Below, one piece after another: positions 22,025 through 34,371 of a stretch of DNA of 64,000 nt. A program made the position numbers and the translations under genes. Source of the stretch: Aquatica leii (Eukaryota > Arthropoda > Insecta > Coleoptera > Lampyridae); assembly GCA_035610365.1 (NCBI GenBank), contig CM069432.1, positions 75,086,520 to 75,150,519 on the forward strand. Direction: 5' to 3'. Below the pieces are notes generated by a model. It ran no database searches. It was not told the DNA's origin and was given only the letters and a program-made list of their open reading frames with translations. Numbering within the stretch: the first letter of the stretch is position 1; every line of letters starts with the position of its first letter.

Positions 22025-25000
22025 ATGGCTGCTTTAATTGATTCCGACATCAGTACGTATGTCGAACGCATGAAACAACTATTCATATGTAATGAAGTGG
22101 AAGAAAGTCGTAAAGTACCCTTGTTATTAACATTATTGGTCCAGAAAGTTATATGTTATTGAAAAATCTGTGTGCACCTGAAACCGTAACCTCACAAACC
22201 TACGACACGCTAAAGTCAAAGTTGGTGCAACATTTCAATCCGGAGAAAATCGTGATAGCAAAAAGGTTTAAATTTTATAATTGTTGTCAGTCTCAAACAG
22301 AAAGTATTCCAGAATTTATTGTAAAATTAAAGGATTTGTCAATGTCATGTAAATTCGGAACATTCCTGAGCAGAGCATTACGGGATCGGTTCGTGTGTGG
22401 ATTGCAAACGGAACAAATTCAGTCACGGTTATTATCAGAAAAGGAATTAACCTTTGATAAAGCATGGCAGTCAGCGATCGATTGGGAAATGTCACATAAC
22501 CAAGCAAAAGCGTTTAAGCCACAGGGAGACACGAATAAAATACAAGTAAACGTACCTGGTTACCAACGTCGTCACGGTCAAGTCAGTCAAAAAGTCAACA
22601 AAACGTCAAGCAAGAGTCAGGAAGTCAAAGTCGTCAGTCATCGTATAGTACGAATAGTCACACAAGTCGGAGGTCATGTCATCGATGTGGAAGTATGAAC
22701 AATCCAGCAACCTGTCCAGCAAAGCAATGGCAGTGTTACAACTGCTCTAAGCATGGTCACACGTCAACAGGAGAATCGGATGAGTCACTCGTACTGGGCC
22801 ACATAGGGCAATTAGACTGGAACAAGAAAGAAGATGCGTATCAAGTAGAGGTTCGCATAGAAGGTCAGCAAGCCAGAATGGAAGTCGATTCAGAAGCGTG
22901 CAGGTCAGTAATGCACAAATCAGATTTTGTCAAATTGAGCTGTAACAAGTTACAACCAGATCGATTTAAGTTAAATGTTATTACAGGACATAATGTCAAT
23001 ATAGAAGGTCAGTCCTTAGTAAATGTAGAATTTATGGTTAGACCCGAACATCTACCAATTGTCATATTAAATTCAATTAATAAATTCGCTCCATTAATGA
23101 GCAGAGATTGGATTACAAAATTTATTCCGTCATGGAAAAATGCATTGTTGAAAGTCAATAATGTTAAACAGTCTCCGAAAGTTAATGTTGTAGAATTAGT
23201 CAAAGCAAACGAACTTACTGCTTAGCTTAAGAGTGATTTTAAATGTATATTTGAGGGAGATAGGTCCTCAACCATCAAAAACTTTAAGGCAAATTTAGTA
23301 TTGAAGTACAATGTCACTCCTATTTTTCATCAATCTTACCGTGTCCCATATACCATAAAAGAAGCCGTAGAAACAGAACTGAGATCTATGGAAAAGTCAG
23401 GAATATCGAAATCTGTCAAATATTCAGAATGGGCAAGTCCAATAGTAGTAGTCCCAAGAAAGTCGTCGAAACAAGTCAGAATCTGTGCAGATTTTAAAGT
23501 TACAATTAACCCTAATCTGAAAACAAAGCATTATCTTTTACCCACATGTGAAGATATTTTTAATGCACTATCGGGAGGGAAATATTTTACAACTCTAGAC
23601 TTATCAAATACCTATGGTAGTCAAGAATTACTCACAATTAACACACATTTGGGGTTATTCCAATTTACAAGGTCACCCTTTAGAATAACATCCGCGCCAG
23701 CAATTTCCCAGTCAACAATCGACAAGATATTGAGCGGAGTACCGTCATGCGCATGTTACATTGACGATATTATCATAGCGGGGAAAAATTTAGAAGAATG
23801 TGAGAAAAATGTCAGAAACGTGTTAGATCGATTAAAGAAAAATAATGTTTTCGTCAATGCAGATAAATGTGTTTTCTTTAGAAAAAGTATACAATGTCTA
23901 GGTCACATACTAGATGGTCATGGTATTAAACCAATTCCATCAAAATTGGAACAAATTGGAAACTCAAAACCATCAGAAAATTTAAGCCAGTTGAGATTGT
24001 TTTTAGGAATAATTAATTATTATCATAAGCTTTTACCCATCGCTTCATCACACTTGAAAGTTTTGTACGATTTAGAACGCAAGGATTTAGGTTTGATTTG
24101 ATCAAATGAATGTCAAAAAACTTTCGAAAACTACAAGCGGATGGTAATTGAGAGCCCAGCATTAGTACGCTATGATGCTAGCAAGCCTATTGTAATTGCA
24201 GCAGATGCATCACTCTATGGTATGGGAGCAGTTATGAGCCATATCATAAACGACACAGAACACCCAGTAATGTTTGTATCGAGCACACTTGCATCAAGTG
24301 AAAGGAATTATCCACACATACATAAGGAAGCACTAGCAATAATGTTTGCTGTGAGACAATTCCACAGGTATATATATGGAATAAAATTTGCTTTAATTAC
24401 CGACCACCAACCACTTAAGTCTATACTTCACCCGAAGACAAATATTCCAACATTAGCAGCAACGCGATTACAACGATAGACGCTTGAATTATCAACCTAG
24501 AATTATGACATTCAGTACAGGAAGGGTCGAAATTATGCAGATTGCATGAGTCGAACGCCTTCGAAGAAAATATTAGCAGATCCAATATATTCTTTTGCAG
24601 AGCATAACGAAGTACTAATAAATGTATCAGACATAGCTAAGAGTTCAAAAAGAGATAAAGCTATCGTAAAAGCAATGGAGCTTACTAAAATTGGTTGGCG
24701 AGATAAAACAACAGACGATGGCCTTAAACCATACTACACTAAGCGTTTTAAACTTTCATTAGATAATGATTGTCTTTGGTGGGGAAATTGTTTAATAATA
24801 CCATTCGAGGTAAAAAAAATTATAATTAATACATGATCAGCATATCGGAGTTGTTAGGATGAAATTAATAGCACGAAGTAAACTCTAGTGGCCAAACATA
24901 GATGCTGATATCGAACAATTTATGGAGAGATGCAAACCCTGTCAACTACATCAAAATAAACCATTATCCGTGCCATATACTCCATGGTCAAAAACTTCTC

Positions 25001-25416
25001 GAAGTTGGAAAAGAGTACATATAGATTTTTTGCAATTCAAGGAACATTATTTATTACTACTTGTTGATAGTCATAGCAAATGGTTAGTAGTGTATATTAT
25101 GCGTAACGGAACAGAGGCGAGTAAAACAATTGAAAAACTACGTCAAAGTTTTGCATACTTTGGTTTCCCGGAAGAAGTAGTGTCCGACAACGGTCCTCTC
25201 TTCTTTGGAACTGAGTACCAACAATTCTGCAAGTCAAATGAAATCAAATGTACATTTTTACCACCATTGCACTCATGCTCAAATGGAATGGCTGAAAAGC
25301 AAGTACAATCCATAAAGAAGTGTTTAACAAAGGAGGTACACGAAATGCAAAAGAAAAATACTCATAAGAGTTTACAGCTGTTGATCGACAATTTCCTATT
25401 AATAGTGAATACTTAA
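22025..25416 (+). pseudogene. Ty3/gypsy gag-pol relic
   Basis: Gag begins at ATG 22025 (MAALIDSDIS) and changes frame near 22134 and again near 22615. Zinc knuckles CHRCGSMNNPATC and CYNCSKHGHTSTGE follow, the second without its last Cys. The protease active site reads VDSEACRSVM near 22880, with Glu where Gly is expected after Asp-Ser/Thr. A stop at 23223 precedes reverse transcriptase, with YRVPYT, SPIVVVPRK, TTLDLS and the intact catalytic YIDDI near 23760. RNase H (DASLYGMGAV) follows a stop near 24099. Stops interrupt the tether near 24477 and 24510, and a frameshift lies near 24834. Integrase retains MERCKPCQ and D-D-E candidates in VHIDF, SDNGP and NGMAEKQ, then ends abruptly at the LTR piece. 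Confidence 0.92.
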
Positions 25417-25435
25417 TCTGTTGAGACACGACACA
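25400..25435 (+). repeat. remnant of the 3' LTR
   Basis: This 36-base remnant matches 21952-21987. Its 5' border is fused to the truncated integrase codons. The 3' border leads directly into Harbinger-like sequence, so the retrotransposon's right edge is here. Confidence 0.8.
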
Positions 25436-26200
25436 ACAAAGAGCAATTGCGTTTTTTCAGTAAAAGGTAAAAGAACTGAGCGTAAAGTAATATAGAGTAT
25501 GCATATTAATAATTGGAATATTTTTATTTCTATCAGAAGCCAAAGCATAAGTTCGATGAACGAATTTATGATATGCTTAAGAGTATATGCTACAGGACAT
25601 TTTGGCCCAAAAAGTCTTCACTCTGTAAAATTTTCAAGTAGGTTACACGTACCCCCTTAATAGAAGCCGTTATTTGCAGCTACCAAACAACAAGTGCGAG
25701 AAGAACAAAATAAATGGTTTCGCATGAGAACCTTATATATAATTATTGTGACAATGTAGGTCAACGGCTTGGATCGGTGTACGGTTAAACTATTTTTAAC
25801 AATTCGTAAATCCAATAAAAATTTATAAGAGGAGATTTTAGTGATGCAATCACAAAGGGTACGCATGTATCACCTTTTTACTAACTGCTATTAGAGAAAC
25901 CCAATCTGCTGTATAACGGCGATTGATGCACACATAGAGTCGAGGGTCAAAGTGGAACAACTGTTTGGGGTATGGAAACAAAGATTTTCCATTTTAGCCT
26001 ACGAAGCCCGTTTATGTTTGCAAACTGTAGTAGTAATCGTTTTTGCTTTCGTGGTTTTGCACAATGTAGCAAAAAGGGAAAGTTAACCAGATGTCAACTA
26101 AGAGTAAGATAATAATGAGAAACCTCAGACACCAGTTCTAGACAACAGACGGGGGTGTAACGATTTTTGCAGATTTCTTATTGAAAATTATTTTTTCTAA
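25436..26200 (+). pseudogene. PIF/Harbinger (HARBI1-like) transposase C-terminal relic
   Basis: SISSMNEFMICLRVYATGHF near 25545-25605 matches the core start of HARBI1-like nucleases. HIESRVKVEQLFGVWKQRFS (25930-25990) contains the third catalytic acidic residue. The remainder, RLCLQTVVVIVFAFVVLHNV then RRGCNDFCRFLIENYFF, reaches a stop at 26200. The middle, including the second Asp block, is scrambled with several stops. The gypsy element's right edge directly precedes it, so the retrotransposon probably inserted into this gene. Sequence at 21600-21900 on the other side may be its N-terminus (FEVFEEEDVEEFFG), but I cannot confirm that. Confidence 0.8.
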
Positions 26201-29200
26201 AAAAACTAAAAAAATAATAATTTTTTTGTTAACACAATTTTTGTGTTTTAGAAACCACTTTCAGTTCTAGTAGATTCAGTTCTACTATAGAGAATCATCA
26301 GCACTATTCATAAGTATTCATGATTCTACAACTAATAACAATCTTGTTAGAAAAAATACGCGTCTTACTTTTCATAAAACACCACTTAAAAACGTCGATT
26401 GCAACTGTCAAACAACTTAAAAATTCTCATAATTTTTAAATTTCAGTTCTAAAAACTTAAGTTTTGTCTTAGATAACTTAAGTAAAAACTAGTTTGGTGG
26501 AACCAAATTTGAACCAAGCAAAATTCTTGTCTAAATAAAAGTTTTTACTTAGTTTATGTTAGTAGAACCGGACGTAGCAAATAAAAACTTACACCCGTTT
26601 TCACAAGAAAACTAAAAAAAAGGAAGTTTTACTTAGAAAAAAATTTTGCTTAGTTTTTATTCAAATACATGTTTAATAACAGATACAAACATAAGTAAAC
26701 TTGAAATTAGCTGTGTTAAAAAGTAGCCGACTTAAGTTTAAGCAAAAATATTTATACTTTAGACAAGATTTCATGTTGGTGGAACGCAACTCTATGAGGT
26801 GTTAGTGAAAATTACAACTTAAGCCGAAGTTTTTATTGAAGTGAGGTTGGTGGAACTGGGTGTTCATCGTTCCATTTTTTAGGCGATAATTTATTATATA
26901 CACAAAAAATAATAAGTTACCAGATTTCACATTGCATTTTACATTTAAATATTAATTTTTCACAAACAAAAAATCTCTTGCAGTTTGTAAACATGTGTTT
27001 ATTATGCAATCCTCGTATAATTTAAAATATTTGTATTGCAATACTTATAGTTAGTCAAAAAAAGTGTAAATTAATAAAAAAAAATTAATAAAATAATCAA
27101 AACCCACAAAGTGTAAAAAGATTATGCATTACAAACAGCTTATTTAGTTTTAAAATACAATCTAAAACTTCTTATAGTTCTCAATGATGTAAACTTAAAG
27201 TTTTTTATCAACATCTATTTAAACTCTTAAACGTAGTAAGATAATAAGTTTTTGAAGTATTTTGATATAAAGAAACTTTAGATTTCAGAGTTTGTTTGCA
27301 ATTTTGAATTTGCAAGGATTTTCTTGAAAACAAAATCGGTATCTATAATTTAGTAAACAGATGATTACTGCATTTATTTAAAACTTTTGTGTACCTAATG
27401 TAAATAAAAAAAACTGAAACAAGGAAAGTAATAATTAAAAATTATATTTAAATACGTTTGTAAGAAAATAAAATTGCAGTAAAAACGTAATATTGATTAC
27501 TTAATCTATAAGTGCTAGAACTAATAAACTCTACAACAAAAAACAATTTAATTTTTAATAAAGCATAAAATAATTTCATTATTCTGCTCTAATCTAAATG
27601 TTTTGCAATGTATTTGTTTAATCGTTTTTACTAATTGTAATTAATAAATTCAAAAATTTTAAAAAATATTTGTTTATTAAATAAATTATTTTTAAAAAAA
27701 TGATACTATCAAAATAAATTTTACAAATTAACTAAAGTATTTCGTTTAAATTAATGTTTGCGTTTTATACCTTTTTTTGTAACGATCTACAATTTAGTTA
27801 TTGCTATGCGTTGTTTATGCTTTAAATTTAATTTAACTGTATTATCAATTGCATTGGTATGCTCCATTTATTACTAATAGGTTTTACTGTAAGCAAAACA
27901 TCTAACAAATATTTTCTCAAGATTATATTTTTGTAAGTAGAACAGCTTTATACTTACGAAGTACAAGGTTGTTAAGGTAGTTAGTAAAGTACGAATAAAC
28001 CACTCAAATCTCAATTATTGTAAGAACTAAAGCATTGAACTTAAACCTTGATTTTTGTGATAAAAATATTCAATAACTGTACTTGGTTAGAATAAAGTGG
28101 GGTTTTGTTGATACAATAAAACCATTGATTAACATTAAATTTACCTTGTGACGTGTAATTCAATAAGAAAAATAAGAACGCACTACTACAGTTCAACCAC
28201 GTACAGTCAGAAAACGTTAGATTTTGTTTCTAAAATTACAGCACAGAAAAGAATTTTGTTAAATAAATAACTAAAACTGAATTAAAAAAATTGCTTACTG
28301 GCATTTTATCATTTTACTTACATTAACGACATTTTATACTATAGCTTCCAATAAAATATCAAATACACGCTGGACCTAGAGAACAAGTCTTGATAATTGT
28401 AAGTTAAGTAGGTGAATTGCTAATTTTTACTTTGTGTTTAAATGTTTAAATTTTGTACAAACAGATTACTGAATCCACATCCAAACAATTATGCGTGTGA
28501 AGAACTAACTTTGAAGTCCCAAAGAAAGAATATATTCTCTTGTTAAAAAAAGTATATATACTTTATTTTGAGCGTCAAATCGGTGGTCAAGACAAATCGT
28601 AGATCCATCATATTTGTTGTGCGTTTTATGTAACGTTACTTAGTTGGACCAATAAGGTCATTAAATATACGAACGTCTAATCCCAGCAACACCGAAATTT
28701 AAAGTTTACATTTAAAAAACGATATTAAAGGTCCAAATTTTGTTGCAACGTCTACAGAACCTCATAGAATCCAACCAAATAATCTAGTTCGTGATCTAAA
28801 CTTGTCAAAGAATCAGACAGAATTGTTAGTCTAGATTAAAAGATTCGAATCTCTCTGAGAAAAAAACTATAATTCTTCTTATCGTCGACAGGAAAAAGAC
28901 TACCAACGCTTGTTTTTTGTAGAAGAGAAAGTGTATTGTTTTCATGTGATTTATCATTGAGTGAGTGAGGAGACCGTCATAATCCTTACAAATTTAGGTT
29001 GTTTATTCTTTTAGAGCATTCTTGAAATTCTTGGGAATTTAAAAGTTATATCACTTTTATGAGGTATTAGGTCTCCAACTATTATTTTTTATTTGAGTGG
29101 AATAGCAAAGATCACAAAAATCATTTGGTCAAAAAGTAATGGTCTAAACAAAACAAAAACCGTAACTTACCAATTACTTATAATTCCTAACCACGTAATA

Positions 29201-29480
29201 TCTTTCACCTTTGCACATTAAACTTGACTTAATAAAAAAAATTCTTAAAACATAAAATTCAATAAACACCATTCAGGTTTTTTATACTTTAAGAACAAGT
29301 TCTCTAAGATCAGAGAGGCTAAAATAAAAAAAGGTGTAGTTGTAGGTTCACAAATAAACGAGTTTATAAAGGATTATTAGCTTACGAAAAATCTAAATTC
29401 CCAATAAACTACATTTAGCAAATATCACATCAATTTTTGACTGTAGTGTGCATATGTTTTATAATTACGTACGTATAAAA
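26201..29480. other. AT-rich spacer with repeated GTGGAAC motifs
   Basis: Between 26230 and 26880 short motifs recur: TTGGTGGAAC near 26492, 26771 and 26846, a variant near 26562, and AAGTTTTTAYTTA in both strands. These may be subterminal motifs of the preceding Harbinger element, but no matching left end was found. 26900-29480 shows nothing that I recognise. Confidence 0.4.
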
Positions 29481-29485
29481 CATAT

Positions 29486-29866
29486 TGTAGCGATTATTGA
29501 GACTAATTTATTTATACTACAAATATATACACGTTTATAACTAACCGAACTAATTAAAATCTAAGGATAATTAATACACCCTTACGCTAATTTTATATAT
29601 ACACTCACCTAAAGATCAAGTCCGCGGATAACTTCTATTTATCTAAATACTTACACTTGTTTACATTAAAGTCACGTACAAGGTTATCCTCCGTATATTT
29701 ATCTCTACCACGCGTTAGTTACTTATTTATTTAAACTTGAATAATCTTCTTGACACTGCTGACTTCGAATTATTAAAATAACTCCCCTATGGTTTATTTG
29801 TGTCGTTTTTATATAATTTGGCCATCTGTCAAGAACCTTCTATATTCTTTCGTGAACGTTCTAGAC
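29486..29866 (-). promoter_or_regulatory. heat-shock-promoter-like repeat, copy A
   Basis: On the minus strand a run of four alternating units, GTCTAGAACGTTCACGAA (29849-29866 region), is a strong heat-shock-element array. A proximal GAAGGTTCTTGAC lies at 29828-29840, then TATATAAAAAC at 29805-29815. The leader includes AAATAAATAAGTAACTAACG and AGTTATCCGCGGAC (29622-29635), followed by a block ending near 29486. Copies at 35268, 50710 and 52583 share the same order. No chaperone coding sequence follows. The promoter function is inferred from motifs only. Confidence 0.65.
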
Positions 29867-30162
29867 GTAGATAGTAGCTTCGTAAATGCTCTCGAAGCTA
29901 AACTTTTCGTGGCAAAATAGGCACAAATCAAAGTTCTTCTCTTTTGCGATTACAGCTTACACATCAACCACGCTTGTTTTGTGCTTATTCTAGCGGTAAC
30001 AAAATTATTATTGTTATATACTTATTGTGTAAGTACCTTTTGCTTTAAGTAAATGACATACTTTTTATTAATGACCACGATGTATCATAGGTAAGTGCTA
30101 CGCCAAATAATATTATTTATCAGAAGGTGTTATGGAAACGAAATCACTAAATGCAATAAATC

Positions 30163-30425
30163 AATTGAAGGGTTTGGTGCAAAAAGAGAACAAGTGATTT
30201 TTTTACATTTTTGATTCAAACGCATATATGTCAAGTTAAACCTACCCTCTGTTAGTACAAAAAAGATACAAGTGCATTTTGATATTAGCAGTGACATTTT
30301 TAGAGAAGTAGCATAACACACTAAACTAAAACCTCACAATGGTTTTTGCAATAACGATAATAAAGGCACTAACTCAAATTGTCAACTTATACACTTATAC
30401 CCTTTTTGCACCAAACCCTTCAATT
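30163..30425. mobile_element. 263-bp MITE-like element
   Basis: Terminal inverted repeats of at least 24 bases read AATTGAAGGGTTTGGTGC and AAAAAG at 30163-30186, with the inverse at 30402-30425. CAATT occurs at both borders (30162-30166; 30421-30425) and may be a 5-bp target duplication, though it overlaps the palindrome. No coding content; family unknown. Confidence 0.75.
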
Positions 30426-30441
30426 AGTACATTCAAATATA

Positions 30442-31688
30442 CTCTGTGAAATAAAAAATGCAACACCAAGAAGGCTTTGAAATTGTTGGACCAAACTTTG
30501 CAAAAATTTCATTCAAATTAATCCAGTAGCTATGAAAAATTTGACATTTTACTTGTTGTTACAATCGAGTTGATTTCGGTATTGTTTTTAGTGGCAATTC
30601 TTTTGTTTTTGTGTTTTGTTTTGCGTGTTGAGGCTGTGATTATGCCTAAAGTGCGGCAATGTAAAAGTATCGACAACTGAGTGAATTCGATAAAGGAGAG
30701 GAGAGAATTTGCTAACCGTTTTATCAAGTATGGTATAAAAAAGGCTTAGAACGTCGTAGACGGCCAAGACAGACATATGTAGTCTAGCACCGCCATCTTC
30801 AATTAATGGCATTAACAGACCGATTCTTGAGTACATGATCAATAGACAATCAATGCTTTTGAAACGAAGGACGTCTTGTAACCATTCGTACAGTTTACCG
30901 TCAAATTAGAGCTTTTGGATTGCAATTCTATCGATCACATATTATGTTTTCGCTGATGGCTCATTATTGATAGCAACGTTTAGAGTGGTGTGCCTTGGTA
31001 CTGGATTAGGACGTGGAATGGCATAGAATGGTCTTCAGTTACAAATTCCGACTCTGCGTGGAGAATGTCCCAATGTGCAGTTTGCTGTTGAGCGGCACGT
31101 TCGCCCTTCTGTGGGAGTTATGATATGGAGTACTATTGTTTATGGAAGCAAGTTGCAGTTGGTATTTATCCAAGGCAATACGAATGCCCACCAATATGTT
31201 GATGATGTGGTAGAACTCCGTATTCTTCCGTTCCTCCAGGAGCTAGAGAACTTGATTTTCCAACAGAATCATGCTCGTCCCTACATTGTAAAACATTTTA
31301 TGGAGCGTTTCAAAGCGGCTAACGTCAATATCTTGCCGTGACCACTCAGATCTCTCAACTTTTTGCCTATCGAACATGTGTATGAGTAGAAGACTCAAGC
31401 AATTAGCCAATCCTCTACAGACACTAGAAGTTCTCGGACATGAATTACAGATTGCCTGGGATGCAATACCTCAGGGAAAAATCTTTGTGGGATCCATGCC
31501 AAGAAGGGTGCGCGAGTGTGAAACTAATAATATTAGTCTAGCACATTATTAATAAAAAATACCTTCATTTTTTGTTTATTTTTTTTAAATTTTCATTAAT
31601 TACTACCTTTGACTAGTTAAACATTTTTGCAAAGTTTGACTCAAAAGTTCTATCACCTCTTTGGTGTTGCATTTTTTATGTTACAGAG
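30442..31688 (+). mobile_element. Tc1-like element, 1,247 bp
   Basis: The ends are CTCTGTGAAATAAAAAATGC and, inverted, CTCTGTAACATAAAAAATGC, both continuing with AACACCAA. TA duplications lie at 30440-30441 and 31689-31690. The size and a single internal transposase relic fit Tc1-like (DD34E) elements. Also shared inside the ends is AAACTTTGCAAAAAT. The copy is complete in outline but its gene is broken. Confidence 0.92.
30642..31552 (+). pseudogene. Tc1-like transposase relic
   Basis: From ATG 30642 (MPKVRQ) the helix-turn-helix region is heavily deleted; only the basic GLERRRRPRQT linker survives near 30750. Then DVEWHRMVFS with FRLCVE (near 31015-31060) marks the first catalytic block, lacking its SDES core. 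GVMIWSTIVYGSKLQLVFIQ (31105-31170) and QQNHARPY (near 31262) mark the second, where the usual Asp is not in place. LRSLNFLPIEHVYE (31345-31385) holds the third acidic position. The end is SMPRRVRECE, with a stop at 31552. At least two frameshifts and two stops exist. Confidence 0.85.
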
Positions 31689-31996
31689 TATAGTTTAATG
31701 TTATTTAAGCAAGTATCCTCAGATGTTTCTACTCGATCTTTTTCTTCTTCATTATCATACAATAAGTAATAGCATGTATGTAAATAACATTGCCAGTTTT
31801 AACATTTTATTTTCGTTTCATTATTAGTAATGCAAATGAAATAAAAACGAACCGTTAAAAAAACAATACTTTTTTTTTCAAATTATCGTTTTTTATTAAT
31901 TTAAAAGGTTTATTGAAATTAATGATACGTGGCCGAATATGTATCTGCTATTTTTTCAATAAAACAGTGGTTTGATGAGAAAAAGCCTGGTACCTA

Positions 31997-32136
31997 CCCA
32001 AACAACACATTGGTACAAAAAACGTCTAAATGTCCGTCTAATAAACGTTAATAACGCGTTTAAAAACGTTTTAATGTCTAATAAACGTCTGTTAGCAGGA
32101 CATTTAGACGTTTTTTATACCAATGTGTTGCTTGGG
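31997..32136. mobile_element. 140-bp palindromic MITE (CCCAA ends, TA target)
   Basis: The two ~39-base ends are inverted copies, starting CCCAAACAACACATTGGTA and CCCAAGCAACACATTGGTA, and both include AAAAAACGTCTAAATGTCC. TA lies at 31995-31996 and 32137-32138. The centre contains AACGTTAATAACGCG-type repeats reminiscent of the CCCAATCA element, so the two may be related families. Confidence 0.9.
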
Positions 32137-32138
32137 TA

Positions 32139-33424
32139 TAAGAGTACACTGTACGTTGTTTATCATTAATTTCTGACAAAAACAAAAACGCACAATTTGT
32201 TTAGAAAGTTAAATTTTTACCATACAATTTTGATACTATTGAATACTCGATTGTTTGAAAGCAACTATCGATAATTATCGACGGTGTCAACTATTGATAT
32301 TTCTCCACTACTACCAGCGACGGTGTTAAGTTTTTTATTTGGATGGTCACAAATAAGCACAATGTTCTTGGGTTAGGCACATTGATTTGCGTAAAACCTT
32401 TTTTAATGAAAATTTTAAAAAATAATTGAATTATATAATTTTCCCAATCGAATTAGTTTCATTCAATAATTGCTTTTTTTACCCAGGTTTTCTTCCTGGC
32501 GCCGTTGCTGACCACTACTTACAAGCATCTGAGCGTATTTAATAATCACAAAAGTGCGATAGGATGTATTTAAGTGTAATATATACAAAATCTTATTTAG
32601 GTACTACCATTCAAAGAAAAAAAGTTATCTTCAGTGTTTATAAAATAATCAATAATAAAACGTGTCGAACAGACAAAATTATAGTCATGATTTATATTTT
32701 CACTGGCATTACTTAGCGTCTTAAAAACTTTCAGTTTACTAAACTAAATGAAAAATTACAGTTATGCCAAAGCGTAACTAATCCTAGAATTAGTGTTAAA
32801 CCAATTTTTTTTCGAAAAAATATTGTATTATTTTTGTTTCACATTATAAATGTTTTTCTGCACACAGCAAATTAATAAAAGAGAGAAAATCGGATAAGCT
32901 ATTTTTATATTACAATTGAAAATATGTGCACTATATTATTGCAAGCATCTGAAAGCGAGTTCTGTAACCAGACAAGAACAATAATGTATGTTTTTTCCAC
33001 GTGCAATATATACAATATGTTGTCTAGCACTATTCTGTAAAGAAAAACAATTAATGCTAAAATGTGACAATCAGATAATTAAAATTACTCTAGGCATGGC
33101 TTACATTTTTTCTGTTTTCAACTTTGTTACCGCATTACTGTCCTAATAACATTTAATTACATTTTTCTATTTTGGTACTCTAACAAGTACTTTAAAGAAC
33201 TCGTGTGAGTTGTCTAAAGTAACACTTTATAGCACCAGCACTGTGGTTTTGTTAGATTGGCAATACTGATATTTGATAATTAAAATACAGCAATCCAACT
33301 ATCCATGTCAAATTTGAAAAGTTGCTATTTTATTATTATTGAAAAAAAAAATTTTCTAGTCACTAAAATAAAAGTAAATATGTAACTTAAATTTATTTTT
33401 ACATATAATTTCCAAAATAGAAAA
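32139..33424. other. AT-rich spacer
   Basis: No gene, RNA or element recognised. Confidence 0.4.
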
Positions 33425-34371
33425 AATAGTATAAAGCATACTCTCGAACCAAAAGTCCTAGTAACTTGAAATTTGGTACGGAGCTGGCTTTTTTTTTATT
33501 CCCTCAGTTTCATCAAAAGGCGGGTCTGATAAAGAAATCGAAAATGGGTGTATCCGCCATTTTTAACAATTTTTTTTAAATAATTTTGTACGTATGTAAA
33601 TTATTCGAATTATTTTGACAGTTTCTTATAGAGATAATTCTTTCTAACAATTTATTCCCATAAAAATTTTTTCTAACATTAACAGTTTATTAGATATTTG
33701 ATTTATAATTTAAAGTGAATTTAATATATAATCTAGGTTCAAATCCTGCATGAGATGATTTATTTTAGAAATAAATTGCATATCTTAAAGGGAAAGCAAG
33801 ATACGTTAAAAATAACAATTTTTTTCTATATTTTTTTGACTTGTTTATACACGGAGTGACGCATATTTTTTATCTTTGGATGTACTTACGATAACTCTCG
33901 AACCAAAACTTCTTATAGCTCTTATATAATTTTGTACGTATATACTTATTTATTCAAAGAAAAAAAAATTTAACATTACCAGTTTATTACATATTTTATT
34001 TATAATTTAAAATAAATTTACAAATATAATCTAAGTTCGAATCCTGCCTGTGACGATTTATTTAAGAAAAAATTCCGTATCCTGAAGGGAAAGCAAGAAA
34101 AGTTAAAAACAATAATTTTTACTGATTTACTAAAGAGGAAAGCTATATCGAAGCGCACAAATATAAGGGTTATAAGCTCAATATGCAATATTTCGTATAT
34201 ATTTTAATGAAATCGAAAAGAAAAATTTCAAAAAATGATAGTATGCTAGGAAGTAAATGCAAACGTGTACATATCACTTTAAAGTGGTTTTATGACAACA
34301 TAACCTTAAAAAATATGTAGCCATTTTTTCATCATTCTTTATAAGAAAGTCGTGTGGTGACGACACCATTT
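33425..34371. repeat. dispersed repeat family X, copy 2
   Basis: This copy shows the same block order as 18538-19377. It opens with CTCGAACCAAAAGTCCTAG, then GGTGTATCCGCCATTTTTAA, AACAGTTTATTAGATATTTG and a B-box-like GGTTCAAATCC (33736-33746). A shortened second unit ends at AGTTCGAATCC (34034-34044). The distal block CACTTTAAAGTGGTTTTATG runs to GTCGTGTGGTGACGACACC at 34371. It is more diverged than copy 1. No coding capacity is seen. Confidence 0.85.

Larger units (their letters stand above)
21953..25435 (+). mobile_element. Ty3/gypsy LTR retrotransposon, decayed, 3' part deleted
   Basis: A 35-bp sequence, containing TGTTGAGACACGACACA, ends the 5' LTR at 21987 and recurs at 25400-25435. 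The first copy is followed by ATTTGGCGACGAG, in the position of a primer binding site. The second follows directly on the integrase reading frame, so the rest of integrase, any downstream region and most of the 3' LTR are missing. The 5' LTR start could not be fixed; an AATAAA-type signal lies at 21931. The deletion left the element unable to make both LTRs. Confidence 0.85.
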
